A stretch of 64,000 nucleotides of DNA from Proteus hauseri ATCC 700826 (GTDB taxonomy: Bacteria; Pseudomonadota; Gammaproteobacteria; Enterobacterales; Enterobacteriaceae). The DNA lies in NCBI RefSeq assembly GCF_001654965.1, contig NZ_LXEV01000021.1:124001-188000 (forward strand), written 5' to 3'. The position numbers and the translations under genes were made by a program. Positions 39,942 to 50,616 of the stretch are shown piece after piece. Below the pieces are notes generated by a model. That model did not search any database and was not told where the DNA came from. It saw nothing but the letters and a program-made list of their open reading frames with translations. Each line of letters opens with the position of its first letter. Position 1 is the first letter of the stretch.

Positions 39942-40238
39942 ATGGCGCTTACAAAAGCTGAAATGGCAGAAAATCTGTTTGAAAAACTTGGTGTTAGCAA
40001 ACGCGATGCAAAAGACCTTGTAGAAGCCTTTTTTGAGGAAGTGCGTCGTTCTCTGGAAAATGGAGAACAGGTGAAGCTGTCTGGATTCGGAAACTTTGAC
40101 CTGCGTGATAAAAATCAGCGCCCTGGTCGTAACCCGAAAACAGGGGAAGATATTCCTATCACAGCTCGCCGTGTTGTAACTTTCCGCCCTGGACAAAAAT
40201 TAAAGAGCCGGGTTGAGAGCGCGACACCGAAAGAGTAA
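39942..40238 (+). CDS. ihfA: Integration host factor alpha subunit
   Basis: 98-aa DNA-bending protein, HU superfamily, with the beta-arm [20 protein letters not shown] carrying the intercalating Pro. Pairs with IhfB for site-specific DNA bending in replication, recombination and transcription. Start four bp after pheT; the operon end is marked by the terminator at 40253. Length is typical. Confidence 0.98.
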   Translation: MALTKAEMAENLFEKLGVSKRDAKDLVEAFFEEVRRSLENGEQVKLSGFGNFDLRDKNQRPGRNPKTGEDIPITARRVVTFRPGQKLKSRVESATPKE

Positions 40239-40252
40239 TATTTAGAGCACCC

Positions 40253-40283
40253 AAAACGGCCTTCTTTGAAGGTCGTTTTTTTT
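40253..40283 (+). terminator. Terminator of pheST-ihfA
   Basis: AAAACGGCCTTC/GAAGGTCGTTTT arms with TTT loop and eight T. Confidence 0.9.
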
Positions 40284-40588
40284 ACTTATGATTTTTACAA
40301 GGCGATTTATTATTTTGTGATGTTATTAACGTAATAAAAATATTTTGCTTCATTTATAAACAGTTTTTTGATGTGCAATAGATTGGTCACTACACACTCA
40401 TTATTATTCAACAAATCAAAACCTTCTTATTTTGATGGTTCTTTTTACATTCAGATTTCTTTCATACTACTCTATCTTTTATAAATACTATAATTAGTCA
40501 AATTATTAACCTATGTTGGGTATGAAAAATAAAAGCGAAAATAGATAAAGTTAAGGGAAATAAAAACAGATATGAAATTATAACTATT
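40284..40588. other. Intergenic region before btuC
   Basis: AT-rich, no reading frame. I looked for a B12 riboswitch core and saw none, in keeping with enterobacterial btuC genes. Probably contains the btuCD promoter. Confidence 0.4.
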
Positions 40589-41599
40589 ATGGATAACGAA
40601 AAAGATAATCTTCTTTATCAACTTAAAAAGAAGCAGCAAAAAAGCGATAATAAAAAATTATTTTTTATGACGATAGTAGTATCTCTTCTGGTTGTTTTTT
40701 CGCTCTCGGCTGGAGAGTTGTGGTTGTTTCCTAATCAATGGTTTTCCGCCGAGGCTAAATTATTTGTTTGGCAGATCCGGCTTCCTAGAATACTGGCTGT
40801 AATTATTGTTGGTGCAAGTTTAGCTATTGCTGGTGCTGTTATGCAGGCATTATTTGAAAATCCATTAGCAGAGCCGGGATTATTAGGTGTAAGTAGTGGG
40901 GCGGGTGTTTGTGTCGTGTTATTAATTACTCTACAAATAGGAACAACCTATTGGTTAATAAGTAGTGCTGCGATATTAGGCGCTCTGGGTATCACTCTTT
41001 TATTGATGTTTTTTACGCAAATTAAAAAACTTTCCAATGCACAGCTATTATTAATTGGAGTGGCGCTGGGTGTAATGGCAAGTGCGATAATGACATGGCT
41101 TGTCTATTTCAGCTCTGCTTTAGACTTAAGACAGCTTATGTACTGGTTGATGGGCAGTTTTAGCGGAATTGATTGGCGTCATCAGCTATTATTTTGGGCA
41201 TTACTTCCCATTATTTTACTTTTATTTTGGCAAGCTGATATGCTGAATTATCTTTCTTTAGGAACTTTCAGAGCAAAACAATTAGGTATTTCAGTTCAAC
41301 AATGGCGCAATAGATTTATTTTAGCTGTTGGGTTACTTGTTGGGTTAAGTGTGGCGTTAGCCGGTGCTATAAGCTTTGTAGGGTTAATTGTTCCACATTT
41401 ATTAAGATTATGTGGCATTACTCATTACAAAACGTTATTGCCAGCATGTGCAATTACAGGAGGGGGATTATTGGTTTTAGCAGATCTTTTATCCCGACTG
41501 ATACTAAATGGTGCAGAAGTTCCTATTGGCGTTGTTACAGCAACTATTGGTGCACCTCTATTTATTTGGTTATTAGCAACAAGGAAAATGGGGCGTTAA
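40589..41599 (+). CDS. btuC: Vitamin B12 ABC transporter permease BtuC
   Basis: 336-aa FecCD/BtuC family permease with about ten membrane segments. WQIRLPRILAVIIVGASLAIAG, NPLAEPGLLGVSSGAG and GAISFVGLIVPHLLRL are family hallmarks. Imports cobalamin from the periplasm with BtuD and BtuF. Slightly longer than E. coli BtuC because of a Lys-rich N-terminal stretch. Position after ihfA matches E. coli and settles its identity against the hemin permease further on. btuE is absent. Confidence 0.92.
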   Translation: MDNEKDNLLYQLKKKQQKSDNKKLFFMTIVVSLLVVFSLSAGELWLFPNQWFSAEAKLFVWQIRLPRILAVIIVGASLAIAGAVMQALFENPLAEPGLLGVSSGAGVCVVLLITLQIGTTYWLISSAAILGALGITLLLMFFTQIKKLSNAQLLLIGVALGVMASAIMTWLVYFSSALDLRQLMYWLMGSFSGIDWRHQLLFWALLPIILLLFWQADMLNYLSLGTFRAKQLGISVQQWRNRFILAVGLLVGLSVALAGAISFVGLIVPHLLRLCGITHYKTLLPACAITGGGLLVLADLLSRLILNGAEVPIGVVTATIGAPLFIWLLATRKMGR

Positions 41600-41603
41600 T
41601 CTA

Positions 41604-42350
41604 ATGGCACTGCTCAAAATAGATAAAATTAGTGTCCCAAATAGACTAAAACAGATTACGGCAAGTGTTGATTTTGGCGAAAGAATTCATCTTATTGGTG
41701 CTAATGGAGCAGGAAAAAGTAGTTTATTAAATGTAATTGCAGCAGAACTTTCATTTAGTGGGGACGTATTTCTAAACGAAACCTCAATAAGACATTATAA
41801 ATATAATGATCTTTCTAGAATACAAGGCTTTGTTATACAACAATCGGAAGCTTTACCATTTATGCCAGTTTTCCACTATCTTTCGTTATTTCATCAACTA
41901 TCAGAAATGAATAGTAAACAGTTGAATATATTATTTTATGATTTTCAAATAGATAAGTTATTGTCAAAAAATATTCAGCATTTATCTGGTGGTGAATGGC
42001 AACGCGTGAGAATTGTTGCGGTGTTTATACAACTATGGGCGGGTGACGATTTGAAAGGAAAACTAATGTTACTTGATGAGCCTATGAATAATTTAGATAT
42101 TGTGCAATTAACAATATTAGATAAGTGGCTAGATAAATTTTGCCAATTAGGTGGTTCTATAATGATGAGCACTCATGATTTAAGACACAGCTATTTAAAA
42201 GCGAGCAAAGTGTGGCTAATTTCTGAGGGTATTTTAATCGGTTCAGGTACAGCAGAGATACTATTAGATGAAAACTTGTTATCTACTACTTTTAATACGG
42301 AAATCAAATGTCAGAATATAACAAATAAGGTCGATTGGCAGGTTATTTAA
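41604..42350 (+). CDS. btuD: Vitamin B12 ABC transporter ATPase BtuD
   Basis: 248-aa ABC ATPase: Walker A GANGAGKSS, signature LSGGEWQR, Walker B LMLLDEPMNNLD and His in STHDLRH. The LSGGEWQRVR form is characteristic of BtuD. Four bp after btuC. In E. coli the periplasmic peroxidase gene btuE lies between them; it is missing here. The arn operon follows. Confidence 0.93.
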   Translation: MALLKIDKISVPNRLKQITASVDFGERIHLIGANGAGKSSLLNVIAAELSFSGDVFLNETSIRHYKYNDLSRIQGFVIQQSEALPFMPVFHYLSLFHQLSEMNSKQLNILFYDFQIDKLLSKNIQHLSGGEWQRVRIVAVFIQLWAGDDLKGKLMLLDEPMNNLDIVQLTILDKWLDKFCQLGGSIMMSTHDLRHSYLKASKVWLISEGILIGSGTAEILLDENLLSTTFNTEIKCQNITNKVDWQVI

Positions 42351-42387
42351 CTTAATAGCATATCCAAAACATACTCAGCGGAAATTA

Positions 42388-42413
42388 TTAAGCTTTCTTT
42401 AAGACTTTTTAAT
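42388..42413 (+). promoter_or_regulatory. Candidate PmrA/PhoP-type direct repeats upstream of arnB
   Basis: Three TTAAG/TTAAG/TTAAT units begin at 42388, 42399 and 42409, one helical turn apart. The last two fit the PmrA box YTTAAK-N4/5-YTTAAK. They lie about 75-100 bp before arnB. In Proteus the RppAB two-component system governs arn expression; direct assignment of this site to RppA is inference. Confidence 0.45.
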
Positions 42414-42486
42414 AAGAACTAATGCTGAGAAACTACAATTTGTATATAATTGTTTTTTATTCATTCATTAACTAGGCTACATTTTT

Positions 42487-43632
42487 ATGAGTCATTTTCT
42501 TCCATTCTCCCGTCCAGCTATCGGGGATGAAGAGATCAAAGCCGTTGAAGGTGTTCTGCGTTCAGGTTGGATCACCACCGGCCCTCAAAACCATCAGCTT
42601 GAACAAGACTTCTGTAAGAAATTTGGTAGCAAACATGCTATCGCAATTTGCTCTGCGACAGCGGGAATGCATGTTGTTCTGATGGCTATGGGAATTGGCC
42701 CTGGTGATGAAGTTATTACTCCGTCGCAAACATGGGTTTCAACGATTAATATTATTACTTTACTCGGTGCTGAGCCTGTAATGGTTGATGTTGATCGCGA
42801 CACATTAATGGTAAGCGCTGACGACATTAAAAAAGCAATAACACCAAAAACTAAAGCGATTATTCCTGTTCATTATGCAGGTGCTCCTTGTGATCTTGAT
42901 GCCCTAAGGGGCGTTGCTGAAGAGGCAGGTATTCCTCTTATTGAAGATGCTGCACACGCAATAGGGACACGCTATAAGAATGAATGGATTGGTGAAAAAG
43001 GAACCTCTATTTTTTCTTTTCATGCAATTAAAAACGTGACTTGTGCCGAAGGTGGACTTGTTGTCACCGATAATGATGAATTAGCCAATAGAGTGCGTTG
43101 CTTAAAATTCCACGGTTTAGCGGTTGATGCCTTTGATAGACAAATTCAAGGCCGCAAACCACAGGCTGAAGTTGTGGAACCTGGCTATAAATATAACTTG
43201 TCTGATATTCATGCTGCGATAGCCGTCGTTCAATTAAACCGACTCGATGAAATGAATGCAAAACGTGCAGAATTAGTCGAGCTGTATCGCGAAAAATTAA
43301 AAAATTCACCATTATCAATGCTAAATATTCCACAATACCCACATTTACATGCTAATCATCTCTTTATGGTTCGAGTTGATAAACAAGTGTGTGGGATTGA
43401 TCGTGATACTTTTATGGAAAAACTTAAGCAAAAAGATATTGGTACAGGGCTGCATTTCCGTGCTGCTCATACTCAAAAATATTATCGTGAGCGTTATCCT
43501 TCCTTATCCCTTCCTCAATCGGAGTGGAACTCTGCGACGTTATGCTCGTTGCCATTGTTCCCTGATATGAGTAATGAAGATGTTATTCGCGTTACAGATG
43601 CGATCAATGAAATCCTTTCGGAGCATATCTAG
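42487..43632 (+). CDS. arnB: UDP-L-Ara4O C-4'' aminotransferase ArnB
   Basis: 381-aa PLP enzyme of the DegT/DnrJ/EryC1 family. It transfers an amino group from glutamate to UDP-4-keto-arabinose to give UDP-L-Ara4[15 protein letters not shown] holds the PLP lysine; [12 protein letters not shown] and [12 protein letters not shown] are further cofactor and substrate segments. First gene of arnBCADTEF; its stop overlaps arnC start by one base. Confidence 0.97.
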   Translation: MSHFLPFSRPAIGDEEIKAVEGVLRSGWITTGPQNHQLEQDFCKKFGSKHAIAICSATAGMHVVLMAMGIGPGDEVITPSQTWVSTINIITLLGAEPVMVDVDRDTLMVSADDIKKAITPKTKAIIPVHYAGAPCDLDALRGVAEEAGIPLIEDAAHAIGTRYKNEWIGEKGTSIFSFHAIKNVTCAEGGLVVTDNDELANRVRCLKFHGLAVDAFDRQIQGRKPQAEVVEPGYKYNLSDIHAAIAVVQLNRLDEMNAKRAELVELYREKLKNSPLSMLNIPQYPHLHANHLFMVRVDKQVCGIDRDTFMEKLKQKDIGTGLHFRAAHTQKYYRERYPSLSLPQSEWNSATLCSLPLFPDMSNEDVIRVTDAINEILSEHI

Positions 43633-44612
43633 TGTCAACATTTGATAAAATCAATAAAGTTTCAGTTGTTATTCCTGTTTATAACGAAGAAGAAAGTCTG
43701 CCTGTTCTTTTAGAACGCACGATTAAAAGTTGTAAGCAACTTACCCAAGAGTACGAATTGATCCTTGTTGATGATGGTAGTAGTGATAATTCTGCAAAAA
43801 TGCTGGTGGAAGCCGCTGAAATTGAAGATAACCATGTTATTGCTATTATTTTGAACCGTAATTACGGTCAACACTCCGCTATTATGGCGGGCTTTAATCA
43901 AGCTAAAGGTGACTTAGTTATCACATTAGATGCGGATTTACAAAACCCGCCAGAAGAGATCCCGCATTTAGTTACTACAGCTGAAGAAGGCTATGATGTT
44001 GTTGGAACTCGCCGTCGTAATCGCCAAGATTCATGGTTTCGTAAAACAGCTTCTAAAATGATCAATGCCATGATAACCAAGGCAACGGGGCGTTCAATGG
44101 GGGACTACGGCTGCATGTTAAGAGCCTATCGTCGTCACATTGTTGAAGCAATGTTACAGTGTCACGAACGCAGTACATTTATTCCTATTTTAGCGAATAC
44201 TTTCGCTCGTCGTACTATCGAAATTGAAGTGGGTCATGCTGAGCGCGAATATGGTGATTCAAAGTACAGTTTTTTAAAACTCATTAATTTGATGTATGAC
44301 TTATTAACTTGCCTAACAACCGCACCATTGCGCTTATTAAGTGTCGTAGGAAGTGTGATTGCTGTCGCTGGATTTTTACTCGCCGTACTTCTAATTGTAC
44401 TACGACTTATTTTCGGTGCGATGTGGGCTGCTGAAGGTGTGTTTACACTCTTCGCTATCTTATTCATGTTTATCGGTGCGCAGTTCGTTGCAATGGGTCT
44501 ATTAGGTGAATATATAGGCCGAATTTATAATGATGTAAGAGCGCGTCCTCGGTATTTTATCCAAAAAGTGGTTGGTGTTAAACAAACCAACGAAAATCAG
44601 GAAGAAGACTAA
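43632..44612 (+). CDS. arnC: Undecaprenyl-phosphate Ara4FN transferase ArnC
   Basis: 326-aa GT2 glycosyltransferase. It moves 4-deoxy-4-formamido-L-arabinose from UDP to undecaprenyl phosphate at the inner membrane. [17 protein letters not shown] at the N-terminus, [10 protein letters not shown] (DxD) and two C-terminal membrane helices (about 235-260 and 270-295). GTG start sharing a base with the arnB stop; overlaps arnA by one base. Confidence 0.96.
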   Translation: MSTFDKINKVSVVIPVYNEEESLPVLLERTIKSCKQLTQEYELILVDDGSSDNSAKMLVEAAEIEDNHVIAIILNRNYGQHSAIMAGFNQAKGDLVITLDADLQNPPEEIPHLVTTAEEGYDVVGTRRRNRQDSWFRKTASKMINAMITKATGRSMGDYGCMLRAYRRHIVEAMLQCHERSTFIPILANTFARRTIEIEVGHAEREYGDSKYSFLKLINLMYDLLTCLTTAPLRLLSVVGSVIAVAGFLLAVLLIVLRLIFGAMWAAEGVFTLFAILFMFIGAQFVAMGLLGEYIGRIYNDVRARPRYFIQKVVGVKQTNENQEED

Positions 44613-46594
44613 TGAAAGCAATCGTATTTGCCTATCATGATATTGGCTGTGTCGGTTTAAAAGCACTTGAAAAAGCAGGTTTCGATATTCAAGCTGTATT
44701 TACTCATACTGACGATCCTAACGAAAATCATTTCTTCTCATCAGTTGCTCGTGTGAGTGCTGATATGGGCTTGACCGTATTTGCGCCAGAAAATGTCAAT
44801 CACCCTTTGTGGATTGAGCGTATTCGTGAAATGAAGCCTGATGTCATTTTCTCTTTCTATTATCGTCATATGCTAAGTGAAGAGATCCTGAATCTAGCAC
44901 CTAAAGGTGCGTTCAATTTACATGGTTCTTTATTACCCAAATATCGTGGTCGTGCACCAATTAACTGGGCAATTGTTAATGGCGAAACACAAACGGGTGT
45001 TACTCTGCATAAAATGACAGCAAAAGCAGATGCAGGTGACATTGTTGCTCAAGAAACAGTGACTATTGGTGAAAACGACACATCTCTTATTTTGCACGAA
45101 AAAGTTAAAGAAGCAGCTGAAAAACTAATGTTGAGTGTTTTACCACATATTTCTTCAGGTGATTATTCAACAACTAAGCAAGATGAAAGCCAAGCAACCT
45201 ATTTCGGTCGCCGTAGCGCAGAAGATGGGTTAATTGACTGGAATGCAGATGCTAACGCTGTTCATAATTTAGTTCGTGCTGTAACAGAACCTTACCCTGG
45301 TGCATTCACCTTTTTAGGTGAGCGTAAAATGATCATTTGGCGTTCACGCCCTATTAATGATAATCAAGGTAAACGCCCTGGTACGGTTATTTCTACTGAA
45401 CCTTTAGTGATTGCTTGTGCTAAAGGCGCGATAGAAGTTGTGACGGGTCAAAGCGAGAATGGCTTATATGTTCAAGGTAGTCGTTTAGCTTCTGAAATGG
45501 GTATCGTTACTGATGTACGTGTTGGGCCAAAAGCAACAGCACAAGTTAAACGTCGTAAACGTGTTCTGATTTTAGGTGTAAATGGTTTTATCGGTAACCA
45601 TTTAACCGAGCGCCTGTTAAAAGATGATAATTATGATATCTATGGTATGGATATCGGATCTTCTGCTATCGAGCGTTTTATTGGTAACCCACGTTTCCAC
45701 TTTATTGAAGGCGATGTAAGCATCCATACAGAATGGATTGAATATCACATTAAAAAATGTGACGTTATTCTGCCTTTAGTCGCGATAGCTACACCAATTG
45801 AATATACCCGTAATCCATTACGTGTATTTGAATTAGACTTTGAAGAAAACTTAAAAATTGTACGTTATTGCGTTAAATATAATAAACGTATTATTTTCCC
45901 ATCCACTTCAGAAGTTTACGGAATGTGTGATGACAAAGAATTCGATGAAGATAATTCTCGTTTAATTGTTGGCCCAATCAATAAACAGCGTTGGATTTAC
46001 TCAGTTTCTAAACAACTGTTAGACCGCGTTATTTGGGCATATGGTGCAAAGGAAGGTCTGAAATTTACTTTATTCCGCCCATTTAACTGGATGGGGCCGC
46101 GCCTTGATAACTTAAACTCTGCTCGCATTGGTAGTTCGCGTGCAATTACTCAGTTAATTTTGAACTTAGTTGAAGGCTCACCAATTAAATTGGTTGATGG
46201 CGGTGAACAAAAACGTTGTTTCACAGATATTAATGATGGTATCGAAGCATTATTCCGCATCATTGAAAATCGTGATAATAAATGTGATGGCCAAATTATT
46301 AATATTGGTAATCCAATTAACGAAGCAAGTATCCGTGAATTAGCCGAAATGCTGTTAGATTGCTTTGAAAAACATGAGTTACGTGGACATTTCCCTCCAT
46401 TTGCCGGCTTTAAGAAAATCGAAAGTAGCAGCTATTATGGTAAAGGCTACCAAGATGTTGAACACCGTAAGCCAAGCATTAAAAATGCAGAACGTTTATT
46501 GGATTGGAAACCAACGATAGAAACACGCCAAACAGTTGAAGAAACATTAGATTTCTTCTTACGTGGCGCAGTTGAAGAGTTAGGTAACAAATAA
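44612..46594 (+). CDS. arnA: Bifunctional UDP-GlcA decarboxylase/UDP-Ara4N formyltransferase ArnA
   Basis: 660-aa fusion. Residues 1-300 form the N10-formyl-THF transferase domain with [19 protein letters not shown] (catalytic Asn/His) and [15 protein letters not shown]. Residues 315-660 form the NAD-dependent decarboxylase with the Rossmann [10 protein letters not shown], the Ser/Thr of STSEVYG and the YSVSKQ Tyr-Lys pair. Supplies the keto-sugar that ArnB uses and then formylates its product. Both domains look intact. Confidence 0.97.
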   Translation: MKAIVFAYHDIGCVGLKALEKAGFDIQAVFTHTDDPNENHFFSSVARVSADMGLTVFAPENVNHPLWIERIREMKPDVIFSFYYRHMLSEEILNLAPKGAFNLHGSLLPKYRGRAPINWAIVNGETQTGVTLHKMTAKADAGDIVAQETVTIGENDTSLILHEKVKEAAEKLMLSVLPHISSGDYSTTKQDESQATYFGRRSAEDGLIDWNADANAVHNLVRAVTEPYPGAFTFLGERKMIIWRSRPINDNQGKRPGTVISTEPLVIACAKGAIEVVTGQSENGLYVQGSRLASEMGIVTDVRVGPKATAQVKRRKRVLILGVNGFIGNHLTERLLKDDNYDIYGMDIGSSAIERFIGNPRFHFIEGDVSIHTEWIEYHIKKCDVILPLVAIATPIEYTRNPLRVFELDFEENLKIVRYCVKYNKRIIFPSTSEVYGMCDDKEFDEDNSRLIVGPINKQRWIYSVSKQLLDRVIWAYGAKEGLKFTLFRPFNWMGPRLDNLNSARIGSSRAITQLILNLVEGSPIKLVDGGEQKRCFTDINDGIEALFRIIENRDNKCDGQIINIGNPINEASIRELAEMLLDCFEKHELRGHFPPFAGFKKIESSSYYGKGYQDVEHRKPSIKNAERLLDWKPTIETRQTVEETLDFFLRGAVEELGNK

Positions 46595-47487
46595 TGAAGA
46601 AAGTTGGCTTGAGAGTCGATGTGGATACTTATCGAGGAACTAAAGAAGGTATTCCGCAGTTGCTGGAAGTATTTGCCAGACATAACATTCAGGCCAGCTT
46701 TTTCTTCAGTGTCGGTCCAGACAATATGGGGCGCCATTTATGGCGCCTTTTGCGACCGAAATTTCTGTGGAAAATGCTAAGGTCAAATGCCGCGTCGTTA
46801 TATGGGCTTGATATTTTGCTGGCAGGAACAGCGTGGCCAGGTAAAAAAATTGCTCAAAATTTAGGTTATTTGATGAAACAAACCCAAGATGCAGGTCATG
46901 AAGTAGGTTTGCACTCGTGGGATCATCAAGGTTGGCAAGCAAAAGTAGGGCGTTGGACGACGGAAGAATTAACGCAACAAGTGCATTTAGGTGTCGAAGC
47001 ACTAGAAAAAGCACTTGAGGGTCCTGTTAAATGTTCGGCTGTTGCTGGATGGCGAGCAGATGAGCGTGTATTAACAGTTAAAGAAAACTTTCAATTCGAT
47101 TACAATAGTGATTGTCGTGGAACGCATCCTTTTAGACCTATTTTAGCAAATGGTTCTATCGGTACGGCGCAAATTCCAGTAACATTACCTACTTATGATG
47201 AAGTGGTTGGTACAAAGGTAAAGGATGAGGATTTTAATCAATTTATTATTGATGAAATCAAAAAAGACAAAGGAATACCTGTTTATACTATCCATACTGA
47301 AGTTGAAGGAATGTCAAAAGCAGCTCAATTCGAGCAGTTACTGGCAATGATTGCAAATGAAGGCATCGAATTCTGCCCACTAAGCGATTTATTACCGAAA
47401 GATAAAGAAACGCTTCCGATAGGCAAAGTTGTTCGATCTGACTTTCCGGGTCGAGAAGGCTGGTTAGGGTGCCAACAAGAGGTCTAA
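46594..47487 (+). CDS. arnD: Undecaprenyl-P-Ara4FN deformylase ArnD
   Basis: 297-aa NodB-type polysaccharide deacetylase fold. It removes the formyl group from the lipid-linked sugar. Metal site residues: Asp pair in [11 protein letters not shown] and the His pair in [20 protein letters not shown] is the next motif. Its start overlaps the arnA stop by one base. Confidence 0.96.
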   Translation: MKKVGLRVDVDTYRGTKEGIPQLLEVFARHNIQASFFFSVGPDNMGRHLWRLLRPKFLWKMLRSNAASLYGLDILLAGTAWPGKKIAQNLGYLMKQTQDAGHEVGLHSWDHQGWQAKVGRWTTEELTQQVHLGVEALEKALEGPVKCSAVAGWRADERVLTVKENFQFDYNSDCRGTHPFRPILANGSIGTAQIPVTLPTYDEVVGTKVKDEDFNQFIIDEIKKDKGIPVYTIHTEVEGMSKAAQFEQLLAMIANEGIEFCPLSDLLPKDKETLPIGKVVRSDFPGREGWLGCQQEV

Positions 47488-47494
47488 CAAAACT

Positions 47495-49157
47495 ATGTTG
47501 AATAACCGGGCGAGTAAAATCGGGGCCATCCTCTTGGCTCTTTTTTTTTGTTCTTACCTACTTATTTCCATTGAACAGCCGGTTATTATGGCAACCAGAT
47601 GAAACTCGTTACGCGGAAATTAGCCGCGAAATGGTGGTGAGCGGGAACTGGATTGTTCCCCATATGCTGGATATTCGCTATTTTGAAAAGCCTGTTGCAG
47701 GATATTGGATCAACAATATCAGCCAAGTTATTTTTGGTCATACTAATTTTGCTGTACGCTTTGGTTCCGTTATTTCTATTCTTTTAAGCACATTACTTGT
47801 TTATTTATTAGCTAGAATGATGTGGCGTAATCGCCAAGTTGCCTTTGTTTCTAGTTTAATTTATTTATCAATGTTCCTTGTGTTTAGTGTTGGTACATAT
47901 AGCGTACTTGATCCTATGCTTGCCCTTTGGGTAACAGCAAGTATGGTTTGTTGTTTTTGGGCATTGAAAGCAACTACAGTTAAAACACGAATACTGGCAT
48001 GGATAACCCTTGGTTTAGCTTGTGGTATGGCATTTATGACTAAAGGCTTTTTGGCATTAGCCATACCCGTTATCGTTATGGTTCCTATTACGCTTTATCA
48101 ACGGCGCTTTGTGCAAATGCTTTTGTATGGCCTACTTGCAGTATTAGGTGCTGCATTAATTAGTTTGCCGTGGGTTTTGGCAATAGCTAAGGCTGAACCT
48201 GATTATTGGAATTATTTCTTCTGGGTTGAGCACATTCAGCGTTTTTCTGGCGACGATGCTCAACACAAAGCACCAATTTGGTACTATATACCAGTGGTCA
48301 TATTAGGCGTTATTCCTTGGCTTGGGTTGTTACCAGGTGCACTTATTAGCGCATGGAAGAAAAAACGTAAGCGTCCTGAGTTATTCTTTTTACTCTGTTG
48401 GTTTGTTGTTCCATTCCTATTTTTTAGTATTGCAAAGGGTAAGTTACCAACGTACATGTTGCCTTTTATGGCACCCCTTGCGATGTTAATGGCAAAATAT
48501 GGTGTTGATTGCGCGAGAAAGTTCAGAATGAAAGCGCTGAGAGTCAATGGCTATATTAATATCTTTATTGGTGTTGCTGTCGTTATTGCTATTTTGGTGA
48601 TTCAATTAATATCTTCTAAACCTATTTATATGCCTTATGAGTGGTCTAAATGGGTATTAGCAATAGTGGCTTTCTCTTTATGGGGCATTATTGGGTATTT
48701 ATGTTCAACTCTTAATGGTAAACACTGGTTGTGGGCAGCATCTTGCTCATTAGGCGTCAGTTTATGTATTGGACAAGCGATTCCTAATAGCAGCGTAGAT
48801 GGTAAATTACCGCAAGAATTTATTCGCCAAAATATTAATACACTAAAATCTAGCCAATATGTTGTAAGCAGCAGTGTGGGTGTTGGTGCTGGTTTGGCAT
48901 GGGAATTACAACGTAGTGATATTTATCTATATGAAAGAACAGGTGAATTAACCTATGGTGTTAAGTACCCCGATTCACAACATCGTCTGATTAAACCAGA
49001 TAATTTTGCTCAATGGTTAGAAACAGCAAGAAAAGAAGGTAATGTTTCAGTTGTTGTAACATTCAAAGATCCGAAAACATTAGCGAGATTCCCAAGACCT
49101 GAAGAGTTGGTAACAAATCAGAGAATAGCAATATTAACTTATGAGAAACGAGAGTGA
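47495..49157 (+). pseudogene. arnT: Ara4N transferase ArnT, apparent frameshift in a T9 run near the start
   Basis: Inner-membrane GT83 enzyme that transfers Ara4N from the lipid carrier to lipid A, the step that gives polymyxin resistance. From the ATG at 47495 the frame reads MLNNRASKIGAILLALFF but ends at codon 36. The rest of ArnT (LTYLFPLNSRLLWQPDETRY onward, to 49157) is in another frame. The junction is a run of nine T (47541-47549); eight T would give one uninterrupted protein of 553 aa, close to the 550 of E. coli, with membrane segment 1 intact. A start inside (TTG 47571) has no ribosome site and removes the first helix. It could be a phase-variable slip, a fixed mutation, polymerase slippage or a sequence error. 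The remainder (WQPDETRYAEIS, LPTYMLPFMAPLA) is intact. Confidence 0.85.
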
Positions 49158-49498
49158 TGTCATTTGTTTTATTGCTAATTGTTAGTTTGTTAACTTGTAT
49201 TGGACAAGTTTGTCAAAAACAAGCTGTTGTAAGTTGGCAAAGTAATTCAACCATAAAAGCCAGAAAAACGATTTTCTGGCTTATTGTTGCGATAGCAATG
49301 TTAGGCTTTGGTATGCTGTTCTGGCTGCGATTATTACAAATTTTGCCACTGAGTATTGCTTATCCGATGCTAAGTATTAACTTTATTGTTGTCACTCTAA
49401 TAGGGCAGTTTGTTTATAAAGAACCAGTGAATGCTAAGCATTGGATAGGAATTGTTTCAATTATGTTGGGTATCGTGTTGATGAGTACGCAATCATGA
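49157..49498 (+). CDS. arnE: Undecaprenyl-P-Ara4N flippase subunit ArnE
   Basis: 113-aa small multidrug resistance-like membrane protein with four hydrophobic segments (ending GIVSIMLGIVLMSTQS). With ArnF it flips the lipid-linked Ara4N to the periplasmic face. ATG at 49157 overlaps the arnT stop (TGATG); a GTG three bases earlier is possible. Overlaps arnF by four bases (ATGA). Confidence 0.92.
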   Translation: MSFVLLLIVSLLTCIGQVCQKQAVVSWQSNSTIKARKTIFWLIVAIAMLGFGMLFWLRLLQILPLSIAYPMLSINFIVVTLIGQFVYKEPVNAKHWIGIVSIMLGIVLMSTQS

Positions 49499-49896
49499 AG
49501 GGGTATCTATGGGCTATTGCTAGTGCGCTATTAGTAACAGCAGCTCAATTACTATTAAAAATAGGAATGTCGAGATTACCAGAATTACAGTTGGAAAAGC
49601 ACTGGTTTGATTTTTCATGGCTATGGGCAAATGTTGGATCTTTAAGTATCGTATTTGCTGGCCTTGTGGGATATGTATTATCAATGGTGTGTTGGTTATT
49701 CACATTACGAACAATACCTTTAAATAAGGCGTACCCACTTATTAGTTTAAGCTATGTGTTTGTTTATATCCTCGCAGTTGCATTGCCTTGGTTTCAAGAA
49801 ACACCGTCATTAACAAAAACGTTAGGTATTGTATTTATTATGATTGGCGTTTGGTTGATTAGTCAAAAAACAAAAGAAACCACAAAATCCCACTAA
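49495..49896 (+). CDS. arnF: Undecaprenyl-P-Ara4N flippase subunit ArnF
   Basis: 133-aa membrane protein, four hydrophobic segments, beginning MKGYLWAIASALLVTAAQLL; GYVLSMVCWLFTLRTIPLNKAYPL is the ArnF-type core. ATG at 49495 inside the arnE stop gives coupled translation; the frame extends further upstream to 49441 inside arnE but that start has no basis. Last gene of the arn operon. Confidence 0.93.
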   Translation: MKGYLWAIASALLVTAAQLLLKIGMSRLPELQLEKHWFDFSWLWANVGSLSIVFAGLVGYVLSMVCWLFTLRTIPLNKAYPLISLSYVFVYILAVALPWFQETPSLTKTLGIVFIMIGVWLISQKTKETTKSH

Positions 49897-50047
49897 ACAT
49901 TTTCACGCTATTAATGAATAATCTCTCTCATTGTGAGTTATTGTGCTATTAGCTAGTGAGTTATTATACTTCTATCTTCAATAGCTTGTTTTTGTTTGTA
50001 AAAACAGATAAATTTTAAAACCTACTGCGATTATTATGGTGAATGCA

Positions 50048-50539
50048 ATGAGAAAGTCAGTTTTTTATCCTTTCTTACTCTGTATTATCCTTTTGGCTGG
50101 TTGCTCCTCTAGCCCTTCTAAACGCATGCCTCCAGCTCCACCATTAAAAACACAGCTTTCTGATCCTATTATGGTTATTGTTCAATTAAAGTCGCAATTA
50201 GAACAATGGTATGGCACACCTTATCGGTATGGTGGAATGAGCCCTTCAGGAATTGATTGCTCTGGCTTTGTTTATAAAACTTATAGTGATCGTTTTGATA
50301 TTCAGCTTCCACGTATGACGATTGATCAAACTAAATATGGTACACAAATTAATAAAAATGATTTGATGCCAGGTGATTTAGTTTTCTTTAAAACAGGTGG
50401 GGGTGAGAATGGGCTTCATGTTGGTATTTATGATACTGATAATACCTTTATCCACGCATCAACAAGTAAAGGGGTGATTCGCTCATCACTTGACAACGTT
50501 TATTGGAAAAAGACTTTCTGGCAGGCTCGTCGTTTGTAA
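50048..50539 (+). CDS. nlpC: NlpC/P60 family lipoprotein NlpC
   Basis: 163-aa lipoprotein with lipobox ILLAGCSS. The NlpC/P60 catalytic residues are the Cys in GIDCSGFVY, the His in NGLHVGIY and the His in FIHASTSKG. The C-terminus (GVIRSSLDNVYWKKTFWQARR) nearly equals E. coli NlpC. It probably cleaves or modifies peptidoglycan peptide links. In E. coli nlpC directly follows btuD; here the arn operon separates them. Another in-frame ATG lies at 50036. Confidence 0.93.
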   Translation: MRKSVFYPFLLCIILLAGCSSSPSKRMPPAPPLKTQLSDPIMVIVQLKSQLEQWYGTPYRYGGMSPSGIDCSGFVYKTYSDRFDIQLPRMTIDQTKYGTQINKNDLMPGDLVFFKTGGGENGLHVGIYDTDNTFIHASTSKGVIRSSLDNVYWKKTFWQARRL

Positions 50540-50616
50540 TTTCGTGCCATTGAGACGCTAACTCTATGAGTGTTATGGTATCTTATACCTTATTTTCTTC
50601 TTATTAGGTACTCCTT

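Noticed and set aside
40284-40588. Cobalamin riboswitch before btuC
   Set aside because: No B12-box-like conserved core could be found by eye.
47571-49157. Shorter arnT from the TTG at 47571
   Set aside because: No ribosome site, and it would delete the first membrane helix whose sequence is plainly present in the next frame upstream.
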